A stretch of DNA of 64,000 nt from Cymbidium sinense. Its lineage: Eukaryota; Streptophyta; Magnoliopsida; Asparagales; Orchidaceae. Shown piece by piece: positions 41,481 to 52,919 of this stretch (positions are counted from its first letter, which is position 1; each line of letters begins with the position of its first letter). Under the pieces are notes generated by a model. That model was given only the letters and a program-made list of their open reading frames with translations, did no database searches and was not told the origin of the DNA. A program made the translations under genes and the position numbers. The stretch lies in the NCBI GenBank assembly GCA_021442155.1, contig CM038216.1, positions 155,047,983 to 155,111,982 on the forward strand, given 5' to 3'.

Positions 41481-41927
41481 AGTGGACGGTTCTCAATTGT
41501 GTTTATTCAAGGAAAGAGGTTGTTGGAATGGACTATGATGAGATACATGCTGCTGGTTTCTATACACATTGCGGTACACCTTCGGAGGAGGGCTATCTCT
41601 GTAGCTTTTTTTGAGGGTTTACCCCGTTAATTCAGTTTTTGATCTGCGATCGCTTGGATGGCAGAAGGAGTCAACCGAAGGCTGTGCCTTTGACAAATGA
41701 TAGTGGGTGATCTAAGCTCTGAGTCCATGGGTTCCTTTTTCTGAATCATAGTAATGGCTGTCCAGTTTTTGCTGTGTAGTTGGGTTTTGTAAATTGTGTA
41801 GGTTGTTTTTGTTTTGCCGTGTCTTTTGTTTTTATGTTTAATTGTCCTTTGGACTGACTTCCCTCCTGTACATGACATTTTACATTTTGGAATATATTGG
41901 GCATAGCCCTCAAAACTTTCAAAAAAA

Positions 41928-41940
41928 AACATAAAGTCTT
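41928..41940 (+). repeat. Target-site duplication of the LINE, right copy
   Basis: AACATAAAGTCTT, identical to 35693-35705; its first two A overlap the A tail. Confidence 0.85.
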
Positions 41941-42065
41941 GAAATCGCGTGGATCTCGTTCACCTAAAAATATATTTAAAATGCCCATACAATTATTATA
42001 TTAATAAAAGTTGGCCCGGCTTTAAATAAGAGGCTTTAATAATGAAGATAAGAATTTTAAAGAAT

Positions 42066-42355
42066 GATTTGTTTGATATAGCTTTTTATCTGTTTTATTT
42101 TTTTTAAAAGTAACTAAAAAATAAAGTAATTTTATTTAGCAATCAATTTTTTAGTTATTTTTTAAAAAATTTTGTGATGAAAATGTTATTTTGAGAATCA
42201 GAGATGTTAAAGTGTAGTGACTGTGAGAAAGTTATTTTTTTATTTTTCAAAAAAAAATATTTATAACACACACAATAGCTTTTTCAAAAAGTTATTTTCT
42301 TCACATCAACATTACAATCAACTTTTCAAAAAATTACAGCTATCCCAAACAGACC
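42066..42355. mobile_element. Probable MITE with imperfect terminal inverted repeats
   Basis: About 290 bp. The left end TTTGTTTGATATAGCTTTTT matches the reverse complement of the right end, which reads CTGTTTGGGATAGCTGTAAT. The interior has A/T runs that also pair imperfectly. No coding capacity. Target duplication unclear, so the superfamily is not assigned. Confidence 0.55.
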
Positions 42356-42359
42356 AGAA

Positions 42360-43160
42360 GTAATCCTTAAGTTCCAAACATAGTAATCATGTTCGTTTGA
42401 ATTCTAGTTTTTTAATTCTAGGCATGATTCATATGCCTCACACTTAATATTTTAAAAGTATATAAGCGCTATGATTTAAAATAAAAGTATTTTCATTTTT
42501 TAAAACAAAATTAATTTATTATTTTAATATTATATAAAAATTTTGCAGGCATAGATATAATTAGATTGACAACACATAAGAGAATAAAAGTCACCTTAAT
42601 CTAGTAATCAAGAACTTAATCGTTCAAATTAATGATCTTTGAGTTCATATTCTTGTATATGAGTTATATGTGTAAATTTGTGATTAAATTTGTTCAAATA
42701 TTTCTCCAAAAAGATACATAAGAGATAAGTTTTTTTTATATAAAAATATATGATAAAATCACTTTATCTAACCCAATAAAAATAATTTAACTAAAATAGT
42801 ATAAATAGCATTCTTACTTATAACAAGAATTGGTATTGACAAAATATAATAAATATGAACCGTGAAAGACATTTCTTATGATGGCATTAGAGCTAATGAA
42901 GGATCTTTGCTAGGTAAATGGAAGGAGGCACGCTTCATTTCTCTTTGAATAGAAGGGGAGGTGTCTACTATGAAGATGAGTGTCAACGATGGATGTTAGA
43001 TAGTGGTCATTAGCAAGCTTCATGTGATGCTCGATAAGAAATGTCAAAGATAGGTTAGGATTGGCTACTAACTTGATCATTCTCAAGATAGGAGAGAAAA
43101 ACAAAAAAAAAAAAAGATGGAATGTGAAGCACTATTTGGTGCAGATGTGTCGAGTCGTAA
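42360..43160. other. Anonymous DNA
   Basis: No gene recognised. AT-rich to about 42860, then more balanced to 43160 where the gypsy LTR begins. Confidence 0.35.
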
Positions 43161-43164
43161 TAGA

Positions 43165-43740
43165 GAGAGAAAGAAGAGTGCGTAGGAACTTCCACTCATC
43201 AAAGTAGAAAGGTCACAAGAAATCACCAAATATCTCGGAAGGTCGGCCAACAAGCTCTAATTAAGAGTTCTTCACTTCAATTTTTCATAAAAATAGTCCA
43301 AAAGTCCTCCTCATTACACTGAAAATAAATATTTATACAAGTTACAAAACTCCAAAGGGTGTGTCCCTTCAGAATAACTACTGAAAAACTAACATAAAGA
43401 TAACACTTATTTTCTCATGGTGCCTAAGCACCAACTTCTTTATGTTTACAAGATCCCAATCTAAAAGACAAAACTTATAAGACTTTATTTTGTATTACAT
43501 GTATTGTAGTATTTTATACTTGTGTTCCATGCATTGTATTATGTGTTAAATGATGTGATTAATCATGTTTAAGTGTTGTATGTAACTTGTGGTCGAGATT
43601 ATTAAGTGTTTAAGTGTTAAATACGTAGCAATAATCCGGCGCCTAGGCGCTATAATCCGATGTTGCGACGATGTTGTTCGGTGTAAAGAAGAGAAGCTAG
43701 TGCTTAGGTGCTAGCCCACATTATAAAGTCCTCTATTCCA
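43165..43740. repeat. Second LTR, with its two halves in opposite orientation
   Basis: 43175-43430 is a direct repeat of 44605-44870 (for example GAACTTCCACTCATCAAAGT in both). 43440-43735 is instead an inverted repeat of 44850-45150 (for example top-strand AATCATGTTTAAGTGTTGTA at about 43562 against its complement near 45015). So the 5' half of the LTR has been flipped relative to the 3' half; the breakpoint is near 43435. Confidence 0.75.
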
Positions 43741-43744
43741 ATGA

Positions 43745-44050
43745 TCTTTTCCTCACTTTACATAGTTGTTAAGGTCTAAATATTATCCTAGAAATCATGA
43801 TAAGATCTAATAAATCCTCATATGTATTCATATACTCTGCTATTTGTATGCTTTCTTGTTTAAGAGTCAATAATTTTTCATGGAGCTTCTTATCATGATT
43901 TTTAAAATAACTAACTAAAGTTCAAACTTGGGCAGCAAGATTCATGATAAGGTCCTACCTAGTGAGTTTCTTCTCATTTTGTGTGATCTCATCTACCCTC
44001 TTAATTTAATCATCTAATTAATCCAAGCTAACAAACTTGGGTGGCATGAT
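43745..44050 (-). pseudogene. gypsy gag N-terminal fragment
   Basis: Reads RVDEITQNEKKL and then NHDKKLHEKLLTLKQESI on the minus strand, parallel to the gag start at 25552-25860 and the DYDRKLYEKLMTL-like core at 26100 of the other gypsy copy. The two gag blocks are joined with the intervening part missing, and stops are present. Confidence 0.65.
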
Positions 44051-44591
44051 TTAAGCAAAGAAAATATAAGCATGTCACTCCAAATGAAATTTTAAATATG
44101 CATTATATAAACTATTTTTGCAAAATGAGATGCACAAGTTTAAACCAATTTATCTTTTAATAAACACAAATTAACTTTCGATACTAGAAAACATCAAGTA
44201 AACACATAAAAGAGACAATCACAAAGTCTTTAAGGATATGAGTTTGATTTTTTATGCAAAGGCTTGTATTCTAGGATTGGCTATTTTAGTGAACTCTCCC
44301 TTACTCAAGTGGTCACTCAAGTATCATACTTTATAGGTAAGTTTTAAATAGGTGAAGGCTAGTCTTTATAGATGAAAACAAATAATTGGTGGTAAAATAA
44401 ATGCTCATAGAATTACCTAATACATGAGTCTAGCATGCATTTCATAAGTGAAATCACTAAAATCTATAAAGAAAATTACACAAAATCTAAAACACAGAAC
44501 TAAGCTTGCTTAGATTCAATATATATCACTTATAAGCATTTTCTCCATGCCTCCAAACCTTGAGCTCTAATAACAAACATAGTGTCGATGC

Positions 44592-45172
44592 ATGGAGTTG
44601 GAGGGAGGAAGGAGTGCACAAGAACTTCCACTCATCAAAGTGGAAGGATCATGAGAAATCACCAATTCTCTCAGGAAGGTCGGTCAAGAAGCTCAAACTA
44701 AGAGTTTTTCACTCCAATTTTTCACAAAAATAGTCCAAAAGTCCTCATTACACTAAAAATAAATGCTTATGTAAGTTACAAGACTCCAAATAGTGTGTCT
44801 CTTCGAAAAAACTATTGAAAAACTAACATAAAAATGGAACCCATTATCTTGCAGTGCTTAGACGCCATGGTGCCAACGCCTAGGCATCAGCTTCTCTATC
44901 TTTACACCTAACTGTATTGTTGTGGCATTAGATTACAGTGCCTAGGTGTCGGATCGTTGCTACCTTTTTAACATTTAAACACTTAATGCTCTTGACCATA
45001 ACTTACATACAACACTTAAACATGATTAAACATATCATTTTACACATATTACAATGCATGGAATGTAAATATAAAATACTACAACACATGTAACACAACA
45101 TAAAAGTCTCATAAGTTTTATCTTTTGGATTAAGACCTTATAATGGATCCTTTCCTCCCTTGATGTTCTACA
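44592..45172 (-). repeat. LTR of the reverse gypsy remnant
   Basis: About 580 bp, starting TGTAGAACATCAAGG (minus strand) and ending near CTCCATGCA. Aligns with 24515-25016 and with both halves of 43165-43740. Confidence 0.7.
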
Positions 45173-45179
45173 TCACTAG

Positions 45180-45605
45180 TGGTTGACATACATTGATTAT
45201 GGAGATGGCATTAAATGAAACCTTACTGGGGATTTTAAAGATAGATAGTAATACTAAAAGTTGGACAATGATGGATGTTCATATTTCATTATTTACATAT
45301 AGCAATCTACTATATGGCCTAGAAGATGGGCAATAAATATCGATGACTTACAAATATTATACATTGGCTATTAGAAAGCATTGAGTATTGGTCACTAAAG
45401 CATTTCAATAATCATCAAGCGATGGGTGGTCAGCTTAATCAAAGAGGAATTTCAAATTTTGAATAATGATTGAGAATCCATTTGATCATTGTCAATAATC
45501 ATCAAGCGATCGCAATATTGGGTATAGAATATAATTTTTTACAACTTACTATAAATAGTTTTATTGGAAGGACATATTTTTAATGGAAAAGGGGACTCCT
45601 ATTTT
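45180..45605. other. Anonymous DNA
   Basis: No gene. The phrase AATAATCATCAAGCGAT occurs twice (about 45408 and 45499). Confidence 0.35.
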
Positions 45606-45607
45606 TT

Positions 45608-46566
45608 ACTTCTTAGGGCCTATTTGTTTGCAAGTAGGATTTATTAAATCTTATAAATCTAGATTTAAGGTGGTAAAATTATGAAAAGTGTTTGGTTTGA
45701 GAGATATTAAATCTAGTTAAATTACGTAAATGTTTGACAATTTATTTACGAATTTAAGTCTATCGAGTGCAAATATTTATTTAATATTATAATAATAATG
45801 TTATTATTAAAATTAATATAATATAATTTATCTTTTACTATTTTTAATTTTATTAATCATTACTTAATTATTTAATAAATTTATTATCATCAATCAGCAA
45901 TTTACTATTCATTTATTAATTATTAATTATTTATTTACTAAAGCGATTAATCATTAATTAGACTCTAACTACATGAACTAAATATTAATCATTAGTTTAA
46001 TTCTTATTAAATTATCATGAATTAGTTAACTATCAAACTTATAATAATAACTTGTTAATTAATTATTAATTAGCAATTAATTAAATTAAGTTAAATTAAA
46101 TTAAAAAATTAATTTAATTATAATCTCATCAATAATTGTCATAAAAATTATAAAATTAATTAAAATTAAGAATTTTTTGTTAATCAAATTAAACAAGAAA
46201 TAATCGTATCTTAATATAGCATTTTAACTAATCATTAATTAAGAATTAATATAACATAATAGTTTAATTAATCATTAATTATAAGCTTATAAATTTAATT
46301 AAAAATAAGAGTGCTTATATAATCAAATTAAATTATAAATAACATTGATTTAATTAATGGAAACTCTCTTCTCATTTTGTCTTCCTCCATCCGAACACCT
46401 CAAAAAAGTAAAAAATAAAGAAAGTGATGAACCATGCTGACAGGAACTTGCAGGCATCAATAGGATTTTGGCGTTTGAAACCCTTTCCTTTCCCCTCGCT
46501 TTCAATTCAATTTATAAATCTCGTAAATCTACCTTTTAATGGGATTTACTAAATTCGAGATTTAAG
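45608..46566 (+). repeat. GGGCCTATTTGT element, copy 1 (MITE-like, very AT-rich)
   Basis: Starts TAGGGCCTATTTGTTTGCAA and ends near ATTTAAGAGGGCC; the ends are partly inverted (AAATCTAGATTTAAG versus CTTAAATCTCGAATTTAG). The interior is about 85 percent A/T with TTAATTAATTATTAATT words. Starts with GGGCCTGTTTG are common in plant hAT/Harbinger-like MITEs, but the superfamily is not established here. Confidence 0.5.
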
Positions 46567-47228
46567 AGGGCCTGTTTAACAGCAAGTAAGACTTAATTTA
46601 AGTAGGATTTAATAAATCTAGATTTAGTATATCTTAAGGCACTTAAATCCTAGAAATTGTTTGACAATTTATTTTAAGATTTAAATCTTTATTTTTTTTC
46701 CAAAGATGAATTTAATAATACATATTAATTATGTAATTAATAAAATTAATATAAAATAAGTTAATTTTATCTATTAATTACATTAATTACTAACTAATTA
46801 ATTATTAAATGAATTAAACATTATCATTACTTTGATTTTCATTGATTTATCACTATGATATAGTCAACTATCAAATTTATAACAATTATAATTATATTTT
46901 TGATTTTTGATTAATTTATAATGACATATCAATTAATCATTAATAAGTAATCTATTAAATATGTTAAAATATAGTTGAATTAAATTAATTTAAAAATAAT
47001 TTCAGTTTAGTTATAATCTCATCAATCATTATCTAATAAATTATAATATTAATTAAAATTAAAAATTTTTAGTTAAAAAATTAAGTTAGAAATAATAATA
47101 ACTTAATACAGTATTTTTCATAAATCATTAATTAAAAAATAAGAGAATATAGTATTTTAATTAATTATTAATTAAAAATTTATAAATCTAATTAAATATA
47201 AATATTACTATATAATCAAATTCAATAT
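46567..47228 (+). repeat. GGGCCTGTTT element, copy 2 (truncated)
   Basis: Head-to-tail with copy 1. Shares GGGCCTnTTTnnnnGCAAGTA, the TGTTTGACAATTTATTT block (45733 and 46658), TTATAATCTCATCAAT (46108 and 47016) and the ATAGTATTTTAATTAATTATTAATT region. Stops where L1-derived sequence begins. Confidence 0.55.
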
Positions 47229-47279
47229 AATTGCATTTCTAGAGGAAGTAAAGCTCCATCTACATTTCTAGAGGAAGTA

Positions 47280-49858
47280 AAGCGACATCCATATTTACCT
47301 TCAACTAGCCAAGAGGGGAAACATAACAAGTTTGGAGAGAACAGCCTATGAAGCTGAGTAATATCCCATTGCTCTTGAAATGAAAATTCTGCAACATGAG
47401 TGAAAGCTTCAAGAATTATAGGGTGCCATGTGGTCGGTCATGGACTTTGGCATTTCTAGCTCTCCAGGATTGGTAAACAACACAGCTGTAAGTCCAGGAC
47501 CAAGCCATATTGGACTTCTTCACAGTCGTAAGGGCTTGCATCGGCTCTCAGATTTTGGAATATAAGCATAGAAAAGCCCCATGAGGAGATGATCGTAATG
47601 ATATTAGTGATAAGGGAGCAATGGACAATGTGTTCAACATTGTCATCATTGCCACATTCCCTGGCACAAACAGGTGTCTTTGAACCTTGTAGTATGAAGC
47701 CGGACATTGGTTGGTAGTCTTTGCTTTGGTCAACCTCCACCAGAAAATCTCTATTGGGTGCATTTTGAGGTTCCTCAACCACTTGAGTTGATCCTTACAG
47801 TTTGGGAACAATGCAGCATAAGCCAAAGCAGTGATGGACTTTCCAATATGGAGCTTAAGAAGTTCAGGCTTATCACAAAGCAGTGCAGGGCAATCTGAAT
47901 TTCCTGGATTGATTCACAAGAATATATCCAAAATGTTGTTTCAACCGGTCAAGGTCCGATACTTGGTGGTGATCAGTTCAGCTATGCATAGATCCTCGAT
48001 GAAGTCCATGTTGATAGGAGTTGGCCATTTGGAGATAGTAAGATATGAGATCAATATATGATTCAATGCCTCGATGCGTTGCGTCAATAAGCGATCGACA
48101 TTGTTCACAAGGTGTAAGCACCATCCGATACACAGTCACCCTTCTCGGTTTACTATTCCAAATGTTATGTCCATATGTTTCTCAAGCATTTGTTTAGCAG
48201 AGTTAGGATTGCAGAATTCCCAAGAGAATTTTTCACGCAATGGTCCTCTCCATTTGGATGCGTGAAAACCCAATCCCACCGTTGTGGTTGGCATATCGAG
48301 TTCAGGAAATATATTGAATACCGGCCTACGGTTCTTGTTCGACAGGAAGTTACTGGGCTTCTCAATTTCGTTCAAGACATTTTAGGGGCAGGTGTGCAAT
48401 TTGGTAGGTAGAAAGTGCCAATAAGGAATAATTAATCAAGGTTGATCGGCTAGCTAAAGATAACTGCCGAACCCCTCGAGCATTCAGTTTTCGGACCTTA
48501 GTTCAACGGGAAAAATCACTCATAATTAGCTTTAGCATGGCCAACCCAAAGTACTCCATCTCCTTTACTTTGTATAAGCACATGTCGTACAATGAGGTTT
48601 GTGCCCTGCGAGTGGCTTTGTTGAAGAGGGTTACAGACTTGTTAGCATTGATGTTCTGGCCGGTCCAACTGCAATAATCTTTAAGGATGATGATGATAAA
48701 AGTAGCATCAGCATTGGAAGCTCTGGAATAAATGAGAATGTAGTGCATACTGGTGGTAGGAAACTTGTGTTCCTCCTTTAATAGCAAGACTTTGGTCTCT
48801 TTGTTTGAATGTCATAGAGATGTTCTGAACACAGAATGAATAGGTAGGGGCATAACGGGCATTCTGGCGGAAGCCGCATTTTGCTTCGATCCATTCCGTC
48901 TATTCCGTTCAGCAAAGAAAATATGGGTTGAGTCACGCATTGGAGAAAATATTGCGAGTCCGCGTAGCTTTCGTCGGACTCCAATCCAATGACATGTGTC
49001 CGGTTTTTTCCCCATTTTGATTGCAGACGGCGTTAAGACGGCTTTCCTGGCCCCGAGTGCGTCGATGATTAACGACGGTAGTAAATACATTTCCCCTGGC
49101 CCAAATGCTTCCTTTGCAATGCACTACACATAATGCACTAAGCCACCCAGAAACCACCCAAACTGCCATCAAATGCTTCCTTTGCAATGCACTACACATA
49201 ATCATAAGGAGTTGGCAAAAAAAATTGGGAAAAAAGGGTCAAAAAATTACGTACCCTCCAAAGAACAGAGTCTGAGATGCAAAATAACACTCAAAATTAA
49301 ATATTCAACAAAAAAAATATCCAAATTACTTCTAATTGGAAGTAATGAACATATTCTTTTCGATAGAACAAGAATATCACTAATAAACCATAGAAAAATG
49401 CAGAAGCATTAGATTTGTATTTAATACATCCTCTAAAATGGTTGTTATTTCCTCAGCGTTCTCCATGGTTCTTTTGTAAAAAGGAAATGAGATTTTTTGT
49501 ATCTCTTCTCAGCTCGTTTCGCTTGGAAAAAACTAACCCTGAACCCTAAATCTGTCTATATATTTCTTTTAAATTCCTCGCTTTTGAGCAGCTAACAGGC
49601 GGTGCGGGGAAATGTATTTGCGTCCGTTAATACGCCATCGGCGTTCTGGTAGGGTCGCGAGGAAAGCCGTTAACTTCCGCTCAGTTAATCGGTAAAACGG
49701 GAAAAAATCGGGACACATGTCGTCCGTGGATTGGAGTCCGCACATAAAGCTACGTGCGGACTCCGGACGTAATATTTTCTCCACGCATTGGGTGATCAAT
49801 TGCTGAATTTGAGCAGTAGTCAGAGCTTATTCAACACCTTCACAAGTATTTTCCAGCT
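47280..49858 (-). pseudogene. L1-type LINE ORF2 relic (3' part), interrupted by a small MULE
   Basis: On the minus strand, from high to low coordinates: a reverse transcriptase block WKILVKVLNK next to the MULE B junction; then, after the small MULE, SLLNGIDG and CPLCPYLFILCSE (motif of the GCPLSPYLF type); the continuation INANKSVTLFNKATR with MEYFGLAM at 48787-48503; GLGFHASKW near 48260; zinc-binding-region text LKMHPIEIFWWRLTK at 47800-47700; and RNase H-like text (WLVEGKYGC) near 47300. A separate lineage from the full-length LINE, since it seems to carry RNase H. Heavily frameshifted. Confidence 0.75.
48943..49781. mobile_element. Non-autonomous MULE (839 bp) with long TIRs
   Basis: Ends GAGAAAATATTGCG (left) and, in reverse complement, GAGAAAATATTACG (right). 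Inverted similarity extends about 160-175 bp, including GTAGCTTT..CGGACTCCAATCCA, GACATGTGTCC, ACGGCTTTCC and AAATACATTTCCCC. It is flanked by perfect 9-bp direct repeats CACGCATTG at 48934-48942 and 49782-49790, the Mutator hallmark. No coding capacity. Inserted in the reverse transcriptase of the L1 relic. Different TIR family from MULEs A-C. A 33-bp sequence is duplicated inside (49102-49134 and 49170-49202). Confidence 0.88.
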
Positions 49859-50000
49859 GCTAAATTTTAAAAATAAGTACATTTTAAAATGTAATGAAAA
49901 ATATATATATATTTTAGGCATAGTCGCCTTTAAAAAAAATTTATTTTAGATATAGTCAGGGGCGATTTACATGTCACGTCAAATCCAACGTGGCAAGGCT
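49859..50000 (+). repeat. Left TIR of MULE B
   Basis: Inverted relative to 56400-56595. Contains the TTAGGCATAGTCGCC and TTAGATATAGTCAGGGGCGA subterminal motifs and ACGTGGCAAG near 49990, matched by CTACGTGGCAAGCA at 56481. Confidence 0.8.
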
Positions 50001-50054
50001 TGTCTGAATGGGAGAGCTAATCACAGATAATCACGGCTTTCAGTACTTCAATTT

Positions 50055-50475
50055 TTTTTTTTAAATTTCATATGTTATTTATTGATTTAGGGAAAGCATC
50101 TGTTAAAGTTCCAAGATAAGTCTTTTTGGAGAGTTTAGGGAATAGAGCTATATATACTAGAGCCATTACTTGGGTCCAAACACATAGAGGATTAACAATA
50201 TATTTTCCTATTTCAATTAGATTACATCAAGGATTGGTTTTAAGCCATTATCTTTTCGCTTTATGTTATAGATGTTCTTACTATGTATGCAATACATTTG
50301 TTAAAAGGTTTGATGGAATAGTATAGAGCTATACATATGTTTTTAGGATTTTCATCAAGGATATATATCCTAGAGCTATTACTTGTGTCCAAACACATAG
50401 AGGAATAGTCATCAAGGATATGTATGCTAGAGCTATTACTTGTGTCCAAACACATAGAGGATTAACAAAATAGTA
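50055..50475 (+). mobile_element. RTE-type LINE fragment inside MULE B, internally duplicated
   Basis: Reads HMLFIDLGKASVKVP, then YTRAITWVQTHRGLT and ISIRLHQGLVLSHYLFALC, matching the reverse transcriptase of plant RTEs around the LHQGSALSPYLFAL motif. The RAITxVQTHRG segment appears three times (about 50158, 50371 and 50431), the last two with an IKD-Y lead-in. Only this part of ORF2 is present. Confidence 0.75.
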
Positions 50476-50599
50476 CAATGTAATAAAAATCCAAGATAAG
50501 TAAGATTACAATATTGAAAAAATGATACATCTCTGATAGTACAATAAAAAAAATATACATGAATCAATGTAGTACAGATACACACGCCAAACTATCCTA

Positions 50600-52745
50600 A
50601 ACAGCTAAAGCCTCCATCGTTTGCGTGCAATAGTACCACTCTCAGGTGTATACTGATCAGGTGCACGTGGTGGACGATCACGCAGCTGATGGTGGCCCTC
50701 CAATGCAGGATATTCAGAAGTCTACGTAGGATAGTCCTGTGATGGGGAAAAAGGCGGTTGTGACTCATAAGTAGGCTAATACGTAGAAGGACCTGGCTCA
50801 GCATATGTAGATGGCCTGGCGCCCCAGTCATGCTGTGGGGCATACTCTGCGGGCTCGGGTCTATAAAGTGTGTCGCTTATATGTACCCGTAACCTCAAGT
50901 CCCTACATATCACCTTGTGCCTATCTCTGACTCCATGTAACTTCATGCTCATGCAGGCGAAATACGGTGAAAGATATCTGATGCAAGATGTTTTGCATAA
51001 AAATAACATTTGAAATTAGCCTCAAGTAGGCATGTAACATATTGAATTTAGTAAAATAGTCATGTAGATACTTCAAATATCTGCTCCACAGGTGCTCTAG
51101 GATAATAAGTAATGGGAGAATCTATTGGGGCAACCAATAAATAGAGAGAAGCCCAAGATCTGAACCAGGACATGTACTGATTGATAGCCGTCAATCTGCC
51201 CTCGTCTTCGTCCAAACCTTCAACTACGTAATTCCTCCGCCTCTCGCAAGTAGCAATGTACACCTGATGGTAATCAACCCAGTATACATCTGCTTTATTT
51301 CGACCGTTGACCCTTTTGAAGTAGGGTCTACAAGTGTCACATCAACTTTGAGTATAAGTCCAAACTATCTCAACACTCGATCAGGTAGGTGCCACTCTAC
51401 CCTCTTACAGCTGATGAGCGGGACTCATGATAACCAAATATCGGAGCATGCTAAGCATACATTTGATAGCCATTGCGTGATCTGCTCAGTGTATGGTCCC
51501 AAATCACCTGTACATATTAAAAACTATATTAAAATATGTATACACATTATAGAAAATAGACTTAATAACAACTCTGAAAGTCATACTTGTGTATGTAGCA
51601 GACCGTCAAGCTCATTCCTATATACTGCAACGTTCACCATAGGCATCTAACATATTGCTCGTTCCACCTGTTCGCACAACACATTAGGAACAAACATATA
51701 AGCATAAATTTGAAATTGCAAGAATTAAAGTATACCTCAATCCAATACTGAGCCCATCGAGTTCACTCGGATACGACAGATGTAGGGTCAGCCTCCCTAC
51801 ATGAAGGTGCTCCCAAGACTATATCTGCAGAAGATGCAGACAACCAGCCATATTGGCTTTGGTGGGCCTAGTATACTCATACAACTCCTTGTACAAGCGC
51901 GCCAGAACTGCTCCCCCTATGCATAGTATACTGAATGTATCTAGGTCCTCAAGTAGTGAAAGATACTGCAAATGGATCTCAGATACTGATGTGTCTAGCA
52001 GTAGGAAGCTCCCAATAAGAAACAAAATATAGGCATGAACGTGTATGTTGATCTCCTCGACGCTTAGATGGGCATAAGACCCCTTATAAAAATACAATCT
52101 GAGCCACCTTAGAGGCATGCAGGTCTCTGCCTATGCCTATCCCATCCGGAATGTCAATGTGATGTGTGGGTCGGTCGGATCCTGATACACCACATTTGTC
52201 AGGAGATGTCGACCCAACAGCTCATCGCAATAGTCTAGCCAGCTCCACCGCCTCTTCCCCTCACCAACCACATTTGGGCCAATAATAGACGGCCCATCAA
52301 CATGTAAGCCCAGTATCATCGCCACATCCTATAGGGTGACTGTCATCTCACCATAGGCCAGATGAAATATATTGCTCTGTGGAGACCATCTCTTAACTAG
52401 AGTAGTAAATAGATGATGATCCAAGCGAATGTAATGTAGCTAGCTAGCATAAGGCTGCACGTGAGTGCGGTGAATCGACGATAGGACACTCTCCTTGACA
52501 TATGCAAGTGAGAAGAGGCCTCTAGATTAGTACTCTATAATAAAAAAAGGGATTAAGCAACAATCAAATCAAAAATTGAGCAGGTGTAATGTAGAAGATG
52601 AAATTAAAATTACACTTAGAGTATCATGGTGGGCGGCTCTACCCCGACCATGCAGGGATGCTATGCTAGGGTGGACCTCTGGAGGAGGTCGCTCACATTT
52701 ATCTCCTCCCCTATGACATACTGCGTCTAACAAGGGGGAGGTGCT
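50600..52745 (-). pseudogene. PMD gene of MULE B, pseudogene
   Basis: Minus-strand blocks in order: N-terminal ERPPPEVHPSIASLHGRGRA (about 52690); core MAMILGLHVDGPSIIG and WSWLDYCDELLGRH (52325-52137); IGSFLLLDTSVSEIHLQYLS (about 52020) with VLARLYKELYEYTRP; YMSWFRSWASLYLL (51190-51150); and a C-terminal KVICRDLRLRVHISDTLYRP followed by a Pro/Tyr/Ser-rich tail. The core aligns block by block with the PMD of copy C. Five or more frame changes. PMD is a domain of MAIN/MAIL1-type proteins and of several TEs; its function for the transposon is unproven. Confidence 0.8.
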
Positions 52746-52919
52746 CCTCGGCCATCATATATGTTGAAGGAAACACATGTAATAGTCAGTGTTAGTCAAT
52801 TATAAAACTTAAAAGAAAAACTGTAGTGGAAACTAAACTAAAAAAGAGTACTACAACCAAGTTATAAAATTCTAGTAATGAGCATACTACATAGAAGCAC
52901 ACAACTGTTACAACTACGA

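Larger units (their letters stand above)
35706..41927 (+). mobile_element. Full-length L1-clade LINE
   Basis: A 6.2-kb non-LTR retrotransposon with 5' UTR, ORF1, ORF2, a long 3' UTR and a short A tail (41921-41929), flanked by a perfect 13-bp target-site duplication. The 5' UTR has a (CTC)n tract at 35833-35855 and a C run at about 35893. It has the usual plant L1 organisation: ORF1 with a nucleic-acid-binding domain and zinc knuckle, ORF2 with APE-type endonuclease, reverse transcriptase and a zinc-binding C-terminus. ORF1 is intact; ORF2 is broken between endonuclease and reverse transcriptase. GC content is clearly higher than that of the host DNA. The first 22 bp look like filler copied from the flank, so the true element may begin at about 35728. 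Confidence 0.92.
43165..45172 (-). mobile_element. Reverse-oriented Ty3/gypsy remnant with internal deletion
   Basis: Related to the element at 24515-30222. In minus-strand order: an LTR (45172-44592), a degraded primer site (about 44560-44578, TTGTTATTAGAGC instead of TTGGTATCAGAGC), a leader closely matching 25040-25160, and a gag start near 44050. The gag fragment is fused directly to a second, rearranged LTR (43740-43165). All of pol is missing. Confidence 0.75.
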
